Assembly: GCF_016907275.1 (NCBI RefSeq)
Contig: NZ_JAFBBP010000001.1
Location: 5,942,001-6,006,000 of the forward strand
Reading direction: 5' to 3'
DNA: 64,000 nucleotides
Origin: Micromonospora luteifusca
Lineage (GTDB): Bacteria > Actinomycetota > Actinomycetes > Mycobacteriales > Micromonosporaceae
Part shown: positions 52,126-60,416 of the stretch, in pieces
How positions within the stretch are numbered: the stretch's first letter is position 1
How the letters are laid out: the number at the start of each line of letters is the position of its first letter
Made by a program: the position numbers and the translations under genes
The notes under the pieces: generated by a model
Database searches by the model: none
What the model was told of the DNA's origin: nothing
What the model saw: the letters and a program-made list of their open reading frames with translations, nothing else

Positions 52126-52533
52126 ATGAGCGACTGGAACGACAAGATCATCGGTGAGTTTCGCGCCAACGGTGGGCAGGTCGGCGGTCAGTTCGCTGGT
52201 GCGCCGCTGCTGCTGTTGCACACGATCGGCGCCAAGAGCGGTCAGCCCCGCGTGAACCCGATGATGTACCAGAAGGTGGACGGCGGCTACGCCGTGTTCG
52301 CGTCCAAGGGCGGTGCGCCCACCAATCCCGACTGGTACCACAACCTGCTCGCTCACCCACGGGCCCAAGCGGAGATCGGTACGGACGAGGTCGAGTTGGT
52401 TGCCAGAGTTGCCACCGGGGACGAGCGGGAACGGATCTGGAGCGCGCAGAAGGCCGCGTATCCAGGCTTCGCTGACTACGAGCGGAAGACCACCCGCCAG
52501 ATCCCAGTCGTCGTACTGGAACCTGCGCCGTAG
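52126..52533 (+). CDS. Deazaflavin (F420)-dependent nitroreductase-family protein
   Basis: 135 residues; GAGGAGAAGG precedes the ATG. The Ddn-like split-barrel reads APLLLLHTIGAKSGQPRVNP, then YAVFASKGGAPTNPDWYHNL, LAHPRAQAEIG and PVVVLEPAP. Members bind coenzyme F420 and reduce quinones or nitro compounds; F420 is characteristic of actinobacteria. It stands alone between a quinone oxidoreductase and a damaged acetyltransferase. Confidence 0.88.
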   Translation: MSDWNDKIIGEFRANGGQVGGQFAGAPLLLLHTIGAKSGQPRVNPMMYQKVDGGYAVFASKGGAPTNPDWYHNLLAHPRAQAEIGTDEVELVARVATGDERERIWSAQKAAYPGFADYERKTTRQIPVVVLEPAP

Positions 52534-52637
52534 GCAGCGACGGCACAACCCCACTGCCCGCCCTCGAGCGCGTGAGCGATCCTTCATCGCGGCAGAGGCG
52601 TAAGTCAGGCAGAGGCCACGCTGGATAGGTTGGACTG

Positions 52638-53119
52638 GTGCGAATACGCGAAGCGGACGCCGATGACATGCCTTTCCTGGAGCAGATCCTCCTGGGGCCT
52701 ACAACTGGTCGGAACAACGCTTCACCCTCGACTGGATACGCACCAACGAGATGGCACGCCGTTATCTCGAGGGTTTCACCCCCGACGACGACCCAGGCAT
52801 GGTGGCCATGGTCGAGGGCACTCCGGTGGGAGCTGTGTGGGGCCGGATGCTGCCCACCGAGCGGCCCGGTTACGGATTCGTGGCGTCGGACATACTCGAG
52901 CTGACGCTTGGCGTCCTTCCACAAGCGCGCCGGCATGGCGTTGGATCGCGTTTGCTGGCTGCCGTAATCGGCATCGCTGAGCACCGCCGCATCCCGGGAC
53001 TGAGCCTCAGCGTCGAGGACGGCAACACCGCTCGCCGCTTGTATGAGAAGGCAGGCTTCAAGGTGGTCGGGCGCAACGGAGGCTCCGACACCATGCTGCT
53101 TCGCATCGGTGAAGGCTGA
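52638..53119 (+). pseudogene. GNAT acetyltransferase with one-base frameshift
   Basis: The first frame starts MRIREADADDMPFLEQILLG (GTG 52638); the remainder continues in another frame as AYNWSEQRFTLDWIRTNEMA, then LTLGVLPQARRHGVGSRLLA (acetyl-CoA loop R/Q-x-x-G-x-G/A) and RRLYEKAGFKVVGR. The break is in TCCTGGGGCC near 52690, where one missing A (GGAGGCC) would restore a normal protein. A truncated product could start at ATG 52751 and keeps the acetyl-CoA site. Sequencing error in a G-run cannot be excluded. Confidence 0.7.
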
Positions 53120-53318
53120 CGTCCCCGTTACGCGCGACTCTTGGCGAATCCGCCCACCCGGCACGCCGGTCGTTCCATGATCGCTTGAACGGAGAGTGAA
53201 CTGGCTCCGGTGGTGCCGCTGGCACCACCGGCGACGGAGATCCACATGTGCCGCCGGTCCACCGAGAGTCCCTGACGGACATTGAGGTGTCCGGCCAGGC
53301 CACTTGACATTGATGCTC

Positions 53319-53373
53319 TTGACACGCTTCAGACGGCAGCGTTAACATAACCGCAACATTGTTAGCGCTAACA
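53319..53373 (+). promoter_or_regulatory. Promoter and LacI-type operators of the GH43 gene
   Basis: -35 TTGACA (53319-53324), 18-base spacer, -10 TAACAT (53343-53348). A half-conserved operator, read in reverse as TGTTAACGCT (53338-53347), overlaps the -10, and the perfect 14-bp palindrome TGTTAGCGCTAACA (53360-53373) lies at the expected transcript start. The central CG and TGTTA..TAACA arms are of LacI-family type. The rest of 53120-53589 is non-coding leader as far as I can see. Confidence 0.65.
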
Positions 53374-53551
53374 GTCGCGCGGTCGCTGATCCACGTTGGA
53401 CGCGAGCGAGCCGACAGACGTGTGCGCTGGAAGCTCAACCGGTCGAGCGGACAAGCTTTCTCCACCCTTCGTGCACCTTCGAAGGATGCCTCACACCCAG
53501 CAATTGGCCACGCTAGGCCGGTTATCCGGAAAGTCGGACACCTCTGCCCGT

Positions 53552-53565
53552 TGTTAGCGCTAATA
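53552..53565 (+). promoter_or_regulatory. LacI-type operator near the GH43 start
   Basis: TGTTAGCGCTAATA, one mismatch from the perfect operator 192 bases upstream, ends 24 bases before the GH43 start codon. The pair could support repression by DNA looping. Confidence 0.6.
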
Positions 53566-53589
53566 CGCCTAGACGGAAGGTAGGACCTG

Positions 53590-55344
53590 ATGGTGATCGA
53601 GTGGGCTCCCGGCAAGCGACGCCGAGGTTTGGCGGCTATTGGCCTTGCTCTCGCGGTGGGAATGGGGATAGGTCAGCTGACACCGATCGTGCCGGCCTCG
53701 GCGGAGAAGCCCGTGCCGCCGGCGCCGCCGGGCGTCGGACCTCAAACCCCGTCCGCCAAGGTGCCACTGGCCGGCGTCGACATGGCCCAGACATATGTGA
53801 ATCCGATCAATTTGCCTGGGATGGCCGTGCGCAACATCGTAGGGACGATGCCGCCTACGGACGAGAATGTCGCAAACACTTCGCAGATCCCGTCCAGCTT
53901 GGACCTGGAGACGTGGACGGCGGCGTCCGGGCGGACTCTCGCGAGCCGATCCACCGTCGGGTTCTCCAGGATTTCGGAGAACTCTGCACGGACCGGGGCG
54001 GACTGGTCCGCGCTGAACGTCGACGGGACCATCTATCTCTATGCGTCAGGTGCCATGCAGAATGCACCGAACAACAATCGCACTGTCTGGTCCACTACCG
54101 ACTACCTTACGTGGACGCCGCACCAGATGAACCTGGGCCTGGTCGCACCAACCGTCGTGCAGCTCGGCGACAAGTTCTACATGGCCGGCAACAACACGCC
54201 GGTCTACCAAGCGGACTCGCCTACCGGGCCGTGGACCAGCATGGGAAATTTCCTGCGCCGGACCGGCCAGACCCTGAGCGTTGGCGACGTGCAGTTCTTC
54301 CTGGACACGGACGGTCGGCTGTATCTGACGTACAACATCGGCTCGCCGATCATGGGCGTCGAACTCGACCCGAACAATCCTCGGCAGATCATCAGCGACC
54401 CGGTCGTGCTCTGGACCTTCGACCCGCGCCAGGAGTGGCAGCACATCGGTGACAACAAGGCGACCTACACGCATGGGTACGTGGAGGGTTCGCAGCTGTT
54501 CAAGGTGGGGGACACGTATTACCTCTCGGTCGCCTCCGGTGGCACGGAGTTCACCACGTACGCGACCGGCGTGATGACGTCGGACAAACCGCTGTCCGGG
54601 TTCAAGGTCACTCAGCAGAACCCGATCGGCTACGGAAACAACCACCCGAGCGCGGTATATCCGAACGCCGGGCACGGCAGTTTCGTACGCGACAATACCG
54701 GCAACCTGGTGTTCTTCTACACCTATGTCATCGCGTACGAGGAGTTCTTCGAGCGGCGACTGGGAATGGACATCTGCAATGTGATTCCCGCCGGTCCGAA
54801 GCAGGGAGCAATCGATTGCGAGTTGTCCAACACGCCGCAACTGGCCCCGGGGAAGAAGATCTCGGGCAGGGACGACGTCGGACTCTACAATGTGGCCACG
54901 AACAGCCAGGCGTACTGGGCAAGCAGCTATGCGCCCGGGCGCAACCCGTACTACGGAGGGGACCGCTCCCTATCCACATGGTGGGAGCCGGCTGACAGCG
55001 ATGCCGCGCCCACGTACATCAGGGGCTTCGGGACCGTTTTCCACATCTCCGCTGCGCAGATCCAGTGGAAGGAGCTCGGGCGCACGTTCACCAAGGACAA
55101 CGCGGTGAAGTACACGCTGGAGTACAAGGATATCCCCACCAACACGTGGCGGCCCCTGGTCGACAGGAGTACGAACACCACCGCGTACACGGCTGACTAC
55201 GTCACCTTCGACCGGGTGCTGACAAACGCAGTCAGGCTGAAGGTCCTGGGCACGACCGAGACCGTCAAGGTCGGAGTCCACGAACTCAACGTGTTCGGGG
55301 AGAACTACAACCTGGCCGTCGAGAAGGGCATGATCACTCCGTAG
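53590..55344 (+). CDS. Secreted GH43-like glycosidase with F5/8-type C-terminal domain
   Basis: 584 residues; ATG with AGGA upstream. Signal peptide GLALAVGMGIGQLTPIVPAS. Residues about 70-430 form a five-bladed propeller of GH43 type: WSALNVDGTIYLYASGAM, VWSTTDYLTWTPHQ, VQLGDKFYMAGNN, GDVQFFLDTDGRLYLTYNIG, then EGSQLFKVGDTYYLSVASGG. Residues 450-575 (SLSTWWEPADSDAAPTYIRG, VHELNVFGE) resemble a discoidin (F5/8C) carbohydrate-binding domain. The enzyme class probably acts on arabinan, xylan or galactan; the exact substrate is not visible. Controlled by LacI-type operators. Confidence 0.82.
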   Translation: MVIEWAPGKRRRGLAAIGLALAVGMGIGQLTPIVPASAEKPVPPAPPGVGPQTPSAKVPLAGVDMAQTYVNPINLPGMAVRNIVGTMPPTDENVANTSQIPSSLDLETWTAASGRTLASRSTVGFSRISENSARTGADWSALNVDGTIYLYASGAMQNAPNNNRTVWSTTDYLTWTPHQMNLGLVAPTVVQLGDKFYMAGNNTPVYQADSPTGPWTSMGNFLRRTGQTLSVGDVQFFLDTDGRLYLTYNIGSPIMGVELDPNNPRQIISDPVVLWTFDPRQEWQHIGDNKATYTHGYVEGSQLFKVGDTYYLSVASGGTEFTTYATGVMTSDKPLSGFKVTQQNPIGYGNNHPSAVYPNAGHGSFVRDNTGNLVFFYTYVIAYEEFFERRLGMDICNVIPAGPKQGAIDCELSNTPQLAPGKKISGRDDVGLYNVATNSQAYWASSYAPGRNPYYGGDRSLSTWWEPADSDAAPTYIRGFGTVFHISAAQIQWKELGRTFTKDNAVKYTLEYKDIPTNTWRPLVDRSTNTTAYTADYVTFDRVLTNAVRLKVLGTTETVKVGVHELNVFGENYNLAVEKGMITP

Positions 55345-55366
55345 TCCGTTTGCTGGGCTGTGCAGT

Positions 55367-55404
55367 AAGGAGCGGACGAGAACCATTGTTCTCGCCCGCT
55401 CCTT
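55367..55404. terminator. Bidirectional terminator between convergent GH43 genes
   Basis: A 16-bp stem with one mismatch (55367-55382 with 55389-55404) and six-base loop, flanked by A and T residues, 22 bases after one stop and 41 bases from the other. Confidence 0.8.
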
Positions 55405-55445
55405 CTTGTGGCGCAATTCAGCACGCCTCGGGGTGCCTGTGCTGG

Positions 55446-58406
55446 TTACCGCACCGTCAACTCCTGGTAGTTGGCGGCGTAGGGCTGGTAGGTCGGGTTG
55501 CCGGAGTAGGCAACGTGGACCTGGTAGGCCCCGGGCCGCAGACTTTCGGTGTGCAGTTCGACGACGGCCTTACCGGCCGCCAGTGGCACGACTTGCACGG
55601 TGCCGCCGAAGGTGACGGTGACCTCGCCGGTCGGGGTCGGCGCGTGGTGCTTCGGCCCGCCCGCCGGCCCAACAGTCACGTTCAACCTGAACGTGCCCCC
55701 GCGGACAACCGATGCCGGTGCGGCTTTCGCCTGGACCTTGACGGCGGCCGGGCCGGAGGGCACCCCGAACGATGCCGTGCCCACCGACGCCTTCAGGTAG
55801 TCGAAGCCGAGGTACTCGGCCTTGATGGTCCGGGCACCCGCGGGCAGACCCGCCGGCAGCGTGACCGTCGCTGCGCCGTCGTTCAGGTCGGCGAGCTTCG
55901 ACCACGAGCCGATGCTGAACCGCACTTGACCGCCGGTCTCGAATCCGTCAGCTGCCCTGACTGTCACGGTGGCCGTGGTCGTCTGGGCGCCGCTCGCGTA
56001 CGGCTCGACAGCCACCTCGGTGGTGGTCGTGACGTCGCTGTTCGGGATTCCGCGGATGTCGTTCCACTCGCGAACGGTCAGCGGGATCACGGTGCCGTGA
56101 CGCGGACGGACGACACCCGCGTTGGTCATCGTGATCGCCTTGGCGTTCCAGGTCGGAGCCTCGATGTTCTCGTGGCACGCGGCCTGGTATCCGCCACCGT
56201 TCGTGTACCGGTCGCCCCAGAGGTAGAACTGGCCGGGGCAGGAGGTGTCACCGGGGTTGGCCTTGAAGATGACCGGTCCCTCGTAGCCCTGGTTGGCGAC
56301 CCACGTCGTGCGCCCCAGAGCCGGCGCGACCAACGTCCAGTTGTCGATGTTGCTGTCCAGGAAGTCGGTGTGCTTCTCCGAGAAGATGTCCGAGCCCTGG
56401 TTGCCGGCCTCGTTCTTGGTCACCCGGTAGTAGTAGTCACCGACCCGGATCGCGGTCGTGTCGATCCGCGACAGCGGGGCCGGGTTCTGCCACACCCGGG
56501 GGGCGGAGAACGTCTGGAAGTCTCGCGTCGTGGCATACCACATCTGCGCGTTGCCCTGACCGGTGCGGTTCACGGGGTCGCTCCACAACGACTGGGCCCA
56601 GAACACGACGTAGGCGCCGATCTCCTCGACCCACAGCGACTCTGGTGCGAAGGCGTTGCCCGCGTTGTCGGGCGCGACCTTCACGTGCCGCTGAGGGGTC
56701 CAGTTCACCAGATCATGCGACTCGAACACCTCGATGTACTGGGTGTCGTTGATGGCGTATCCGCCCTGGTCGTACCAGTTCAGGTCGGTGGCGATCATAT
56801 AGAACGTGTCGCCGTCGGGGGAGCGGACGATGTGCGGGTCGCGGAGCCCCTGGTCGCCCAGCTGGGAGATGAGTGACGGCCGACCGCCGGTCAGACCGGT
56901 CCAGTCCAGAGCGGTGTTTCCGTTGGATGTGGCGAACATGATCTGCTCGCCGTCGGCAATTCCCTCGCCCTTGAAGTACCCCATGAAGTACCGCTCGTAC
57001 TCCTCGGAGCGCGGCATGGCGGTAATGGTCACCGGGAACGACTTCGTCTTCGAGTCCCTACCCTTGGTGATGGTCGCCGTCAGGGTGGCGGCAACATCCT
57101 CATGGCCGAAGGCCGGGCGGCTGACCTCACCCGTCGGGGTGACGAGGCCGGTGGTCGATTTCCAGGTGATCGTGGATCCGAACTCGCCCTTGGCGGCGAG
57201 GTCGAGGTTTCCGCGTACGTCATCGGTAGCGTCCATGGTCAGGTCGAAGGCGTCACGGTCGACCGCCTGCGCATCGTCGAACTCGGCCTTCACCACGACG
57301 GGGATTTCACGTGTGGTGACCTCCTGGGCGCCCTTGCGGACAGTCGCCGTGAGCGTGGCTGTCGCGTCGGGTTGTCCCTGCGCGGGCCGGGTGATCCTGC
57401 CGGTCACCGCAACCTTGCGTGCGCTGGCGAGGGCTGGCGGGGTGTTGACCTCGACGACCGACGGGTCCGAGCTCGCCCAGGTGATGGCCGAGCCCGCCAC
57501 GGAGCCCACCTTGGGCAGAACGATATCGTGTACGACCGCACTGGTCAGGCCGAGGTCGATGGCCGCGGCGTCGGCGCGAACGCCATCGGAGACAGTCTTC
57601 TCCGCTAGGACAAGTGTCTCGTCGAGACTCACCGCCCGGTCGTACACGCGGAAGTCCCGGATCGTTCCGCGGAACGAGTAGTGGCCCGACGTCTGCGAGC
57701 GACCAAGGAAGTTGCAGTTGGTCCCCGCAGCGTTCACCGACGGCGCCGTGGTCAGGTTCGTCGACGTCGCGTGCAGCACGCCGTCGAGGTAGACCCTGCC
57801 GGTCCAGCTCGTTCCGTTCGAGTTCAGTGACTGGGTGTAGGTGACATGAGTCCACGCTCCCTCCAGCATGCGGACCCGGTTCTGTTGGAGGTTCGCCGGA
57901 CCCACTGCGACGCGGAACCGCTGGGTGTTCGACGCGAAGATGGAGCCCTCGGCGCCGGTGTCGACGTCGCACGAGCCGGACTTGCGACCGAAACCCCACA
58001 TCTGGTGCTCGCCGACGTTCGCCGGGTCGACCCGCACCTCATAGTCGACGGTGAGGTTGGACATGCCGGCGGTAATGTCGTTCGGCAGCGCCACGTATGC
58101 GCCGTCGAGGGCGCTCTCGTAGGAGTCGGGGTTGAGCCTGACTCCTTCGCCGGTCAAGGCCGCCTTCTCGGGATGCACGAGCGTGGCGTTCGCCGCCGCG
58201 CCCGCGCTACCCGAGTTGACCAACGTCGTGCCACTGGTCTCGTCGAGGGCGAAGTGGTGGACCAGACCCTGGTTGAGCTGCTCCTCGGCAGCGTGCGAGG
58301 GCGTCGCCGCGAACGAGACCGAAAGAAGCGCTCCCACTGCCAGGACCGCGACACCTCTACCCTTCCGACTCAGCCCGAGACGTGGCCTTCGCTGTCGCAG
58401 TCTCAA
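55446..58406 (-). CDS. Large secreted GH43-type enzyme with LamG and Ig-like domains
   Basis: 986 residues; TTG start behind AAGGAGGACCAA. Signal peptide VAVLAVGALLSVSFAATPSH. Domain order: LamG (about 45-270, LVHHFALDETSGTTLVNSGS), two bacterial Ig-like domains (270-480, ITWASSDPSVVEV; TITWKSTTGLV), GH43 propeller (about 485-810: FMGYFKGEGIADGEQIMFAT, GLRDPHIVRSPDGDTFYMIA, FAPESLWVEEIGAYVVFWAQ, YEGPVIFKANPG), and two further Ig-like repeats. The Asp, Asp and Glu of the GH43 site fit LRDPH, a middle Asp, and YEGP. Likely an arabinan- or xylan-type glycosidase anchored to polymer by its lectin domain. An operator lies upstream. Confidence 0.85.
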   Translation of the reverse strand: MRLRQRRPRLGLSRKGRGVAVLAVGALLSVSFAATPSHAAEEQLNQGLVHHFALDETSGTTLVNSGSAGAAANATLVHPEKAALTGEGVRLNPDSYESALDGAYVALPNDITAGMSNLTVDYEVRVDPANVGEHQMWGFGRKSGSCDVDTGAEGSIFASNTQRFRVAVGPANLQQNRVRMLEGAWTHVTYTQSLNSNGTSWTGRVYLDGVLHATSTNLTTAPSVNAAGTNCNFLGRSQTSGHYSFRGTIRDFRVYDRAVSLDETLVLAEKTVSDGVRADAAAIDLGLTSAVVHDIVLPKVGSVAGSAITWASSDPSVVEVNTPPALASARKVAVTGRITRPAQGQPDATATLTATVRKGAQEVTTREIPVVVKAEFDDAQAVDRDAFDLTMDATDDVRGNLDLAAKGEFGSTITWKSTTGLVTPTGEVSRPAFGHEDVAATLTATITKGRDSKTKSFPVTITAMPRSEEYERYFMGYFKGEGIADGEQIMFATSNGNTALDWTGLTGGRPSLISQLGDQGLRDPHIVRSPDGDTFYMIATDLNWYDQGGYAINDTQYIEVFESHDLVNWTPQRHVKVAPDNAGNAFAPESLWVEEIGAYVVFWAQSLWSDPVNRTGQGNAQMWYATTRDFQTFSAPRVWQNPAPLSRIDTTAIRVGDYYYRVTKNEAGNQGSDIFSEKHTDFLDSNIDNWTLVAPALGRTTWVANQGYEGPVIFKANPGDTSCPGQFYLWGDRYTNGGGYQAACHENIEAPTWNAKAITMTNAGVVRPRHGTVIPLTVREWNDIRGIPNSDVTTTTEVAVEPYASGAQTTTATVTVRAADGFETGGQVRFSIGSWSKLADLNDGAATVTLPAGLPAGARTIKAEYLGFDYLKASVGTASFGVPSGPAAVKVQAKAAPASVVRGGTFRLNVTVGPAGGPKHHAPTPTGEVTVTFGGTVQVVPLAAGKAVVELHTESLRPGAYQVHVAYSGNPTYQPYAANYQELTVR

Positions 58407-58451
58407 TTGGTCCTCCTTGGGTGGTGGGGTTTTCTCTAAAGTGGACGGGCT

Positions 58452-58465
58452 TGTTAACGCTAACT
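58452..58465 (-). promoter_or_regulatory. LacI-type operator before the second GH43 gene
   Basis: TGTTAACGCTAACT (plus strand) matches the operators at 53360 and 53552 with two or three changes. It sits 46 bases upstream of the TTG start. The remaining gap to 58781 shows no gene. Confidence 0.55.
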
Positions 58466-58781
58466 ACGGCGTGCTGCCAGGTCAACGCAGTGCGTTGCGG
58501 CCCGAGGCCACGGAGCCCCGTGGTTGATTTGCCCCACCGGTCGGCCTGTCGGCGTTCAGAGCAACTGTGAGCAGATTGGGTGCAGGTTGGCGAAGTGGTC
58601 AGCCCGCCCGATGTGCTCACCGACGCCGGACAGGGGCGCGCGTCTACAGTTTCGGAGACCCTGGTACCGGTGCGCTGGCCAGCTCTGACATTCCGAATCC
58701 ACAGTGCCCCGCCCGGCCACCGCCAGCGCAGGACACGGCCATCGTGCCCTGTCCGCCGCCGGTGGCCGAGGGGAATAGCAC

Positions 58782-59921
58782 CTACGCGGGTGGCGGTGCG
58801 GTCGATTCCCGGATCCGCAGTGACGGGCTGATGACGATCCGGTGGGTGGGGCGATCGGGGTCGACGAGCCGGTCGGCGACGAGACGCACGGCGGCCCGTC
58901 CGATCGAGCGTCGCGGCGGTCGGACCGCGGTCAGCGGCGGGCTGAAGAGCCCGGCGACCTCGTCGTCGTACGCCACGATGGAGAGGTCGCCGGGAACGGA
59001 GAGGTGCCGCTCCTCGCAGTGCTGCACCAGCGCGATGGCCTCGGCGTCGGCGTGCACCAGCAGCGCCGTCGTCCCGGTCGCCTGGCATTGGTCGAGGACG
59101 TCGTTGAGTACGGTGTCCCGCTCCGGTGACCGTGCGTCGGGCACCACGGCCACCACCGTCGCGTCCGAGTCGAGGCCGCACTCGGTCGTGGCGTCGAGCC
59201 AACCGCGCCGTACGTGTTGGCTGGTGGGGCTGTTGGCGTCGAGCACCAGGCCGACCTTGCGGTGTCCGAGCGAGGTGAGGTGGCGTACCGCCATGGCCGC
59301 ACCGAGTGCGTGGTCGGTGACCACCGACTCCATGACCGCGTGGTGGCTGCCTACCGTGGCGGTGCGTTCCAGCAGGACGACCGGGACGCCGACCTGGTCG
59401 AGCCACTCGATGGTGCGCTCGGCGCTCGGTGCGTCCATGCTCGGCGCGATGATGAGCGCGTTGACGCCCATCCGCTCCACGAGGCGGGCCAGTTGCGGCT
59501 GGTCGTCCTCGGTGTCGTAGGAGGAGCCGCGCAGAACCACGCGCATGTCGAGCTCGCGGGCTGCTCCCTCGACGCCGCGAGCCACGTCCGGCCAGTAGTA
59601 GTCCAACGAGGGAACGAGCATGCCGAGGGCGCGCCCGACCAGCGGGTCCAGGCCGGCGACAGGTGCCTCGTCTGCTGCCGGGGCGTCGTCCGGCAGGATC
59701 AGGGCGACCCCACCGTGGACGCGGCGGACCAACCCCTCGGCGGCCAGCTCCGCGATGTCGCGCCGGATGGTGACCGGCGCGGCGCCCAGCACGTGGGACA
59801 GGTCAGAGATGCGCATCGAGCCGTCCTGTTGCAGGGCGGCCAACAGTTGCTGGCGGCGGGCGACCTGAAGCGGCCCTCGGGAGCCGTCCGCCGTGGCGAC
59901 GACAGGACTGTCCTTGGTCAT
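58782..59921 (-). CDS. Regulator with DeoR-type HTH and LacI-type sugar-sensing domain
   Basis: 379 residues from ATG 59921, with GGAGG six bases upstream. The N-terminal HTH is DeoR-type: RRQQLLAALQQDGSMRISDL, then SHVLGAAPVTIRRDIAELAA, EGLVRRVHGGVAL. Residues 85-379 are a periplasmic-binding-protein-like sensor of the LacI/GalR class: LGMLVPSLDYYWPDVARGVE, LGHRKVGLVLDANSPTSQHV, LSIVAYDDEVAGLFSPPLTA. Such chimeras are known in actinobacteria. It presumably controls the surrounding polysaccharide genes, but a DeoR-type HTH may not read the LacI-type palindromes nearby. Confidence 0.85.
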   Translation of the reverse strand: MTKDSPVVATADGSRGPLQVARRQQLLAALQQDGSMRISDLSHVLGAAPVTIRRDIAELAAEGLVRRVHGGVALILPDDAPAADEAPVAGLDPLVGRALGMLVPSLDYYWPDVARGVEGAARELDMRVVLRGSSYDTEDDQPQLARLVERMGVNALIIAPSMDAPSAERTIEWLDQVGVPVVLLERTATVGSHHAVMESVVTDHALGAAMAVRHLTSLGHRKVGLVLDANSPTSQHVRRGWLDATTECGLDSDATVVAVVPDARSPERDTVLNDVLDQCQATGTTALLVHADAEAIALVQHCEERHLSVPGDLSIVAYDDEVAGLFSPPLTAVRPPRRSIGRAAVRLVADRLVDPDRPTHRIVISPSLRIRESTAPPPA

Positions 59922-60175
59922 GGGGGACCTCCGGGGAACGCATCGTTCGGCGAGAGCTCTTGCAGGGTACGGACGAGTTCGCCGGCCGGGTCGAAGCCAT
60001 CGCCGAGCCGTGCCTGGCCGGCGACGAGCAGGTGGATGTGGGGTGGCGAGGTCGCCTGGTCCGGGTCGAGGTCCCAGGCGTCGTCCGACGACGCGAGCAC
60101 CCGTGCCGGCAAGTCCGTCCGGTGACCGCGCCACGCCGCAGCCAGCGGGTCTGCGAGGCGGTCTGCGACGGTCAT
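59918..60175 (-). CDS. Small protein coupled to the regulator gene
   Basis: 85 residues (MTVADRLADPLAAAWRGHRT); GAGGAG two bases before the ATG. Its TGA overlaps the regulator ATG (ATGA), so the regulator is probably translated by coupling. Asp- and Pro-rich, with PPHIHLLVAGQARLGDGFDP in the middle; no signal or membrane segment. Family not recognised. Confidence 0.6.
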   Translation of the reverse strand: MTVADRLADPLAAAWRGHRTDLPARVLASSDDAWDLDPDQATSPPHIHLLVAGQARLGDGFDPAGELVRTLQELSPNDAFPGGPP

Positions 60176-60203
60176 GACTCCTCGGACGGTAGAGCGGCTA
60201 TGA

Positions 60204-60217
60204 ACGATTGTGATCGT
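60204..60217. promoter_or_regulatory. Inverted repeat between regulator unit and DUF2264 gene
   Basis: ACGAT-TGTG-ATCGT lies 28 bases upstream of the small gene and 200 bases before the divergent DUF2264 gene. It differs from the LacI-type palindromes and is the better candidate site for the DeoR/LacI chimera. A possible promoter for the plus strand is TTGACT at 60295-60300. Confidence 0.4.
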
Positions 60218-60416
60218 ATCAGAGCACTTGGCGCGTCAGGGCAGCGTTGTGCGCTCTCCTGATCGGTTGTGTCCACATCGGTTTGAGAACGGCATTGACT
60301 TGCTCCGTTGTGAGCGTTTTACTTCGGAAACCCGGCGGATGTCTGTACGTCACATTCATGGGCAACGCCCCGCTCGCCACATTCCACGGAGACGGCTCGA
60401 TGCGACAGGACCTCGG

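Noticed and set aside
53128..53325. Minus-strand frame with MWISVAGGASGTTGASSLSV, reminiscent of a Ser/Thr-rich peptide precursor
   Set aside because: No modification enzyme nearby, overlaps the GH43 promoter and lacks a convincing ribosome site.
55350..56876. Open frame of 508 codons on the plus strand
   Set aside because: Shadow of the large GH43 gene and runs through its terminator.
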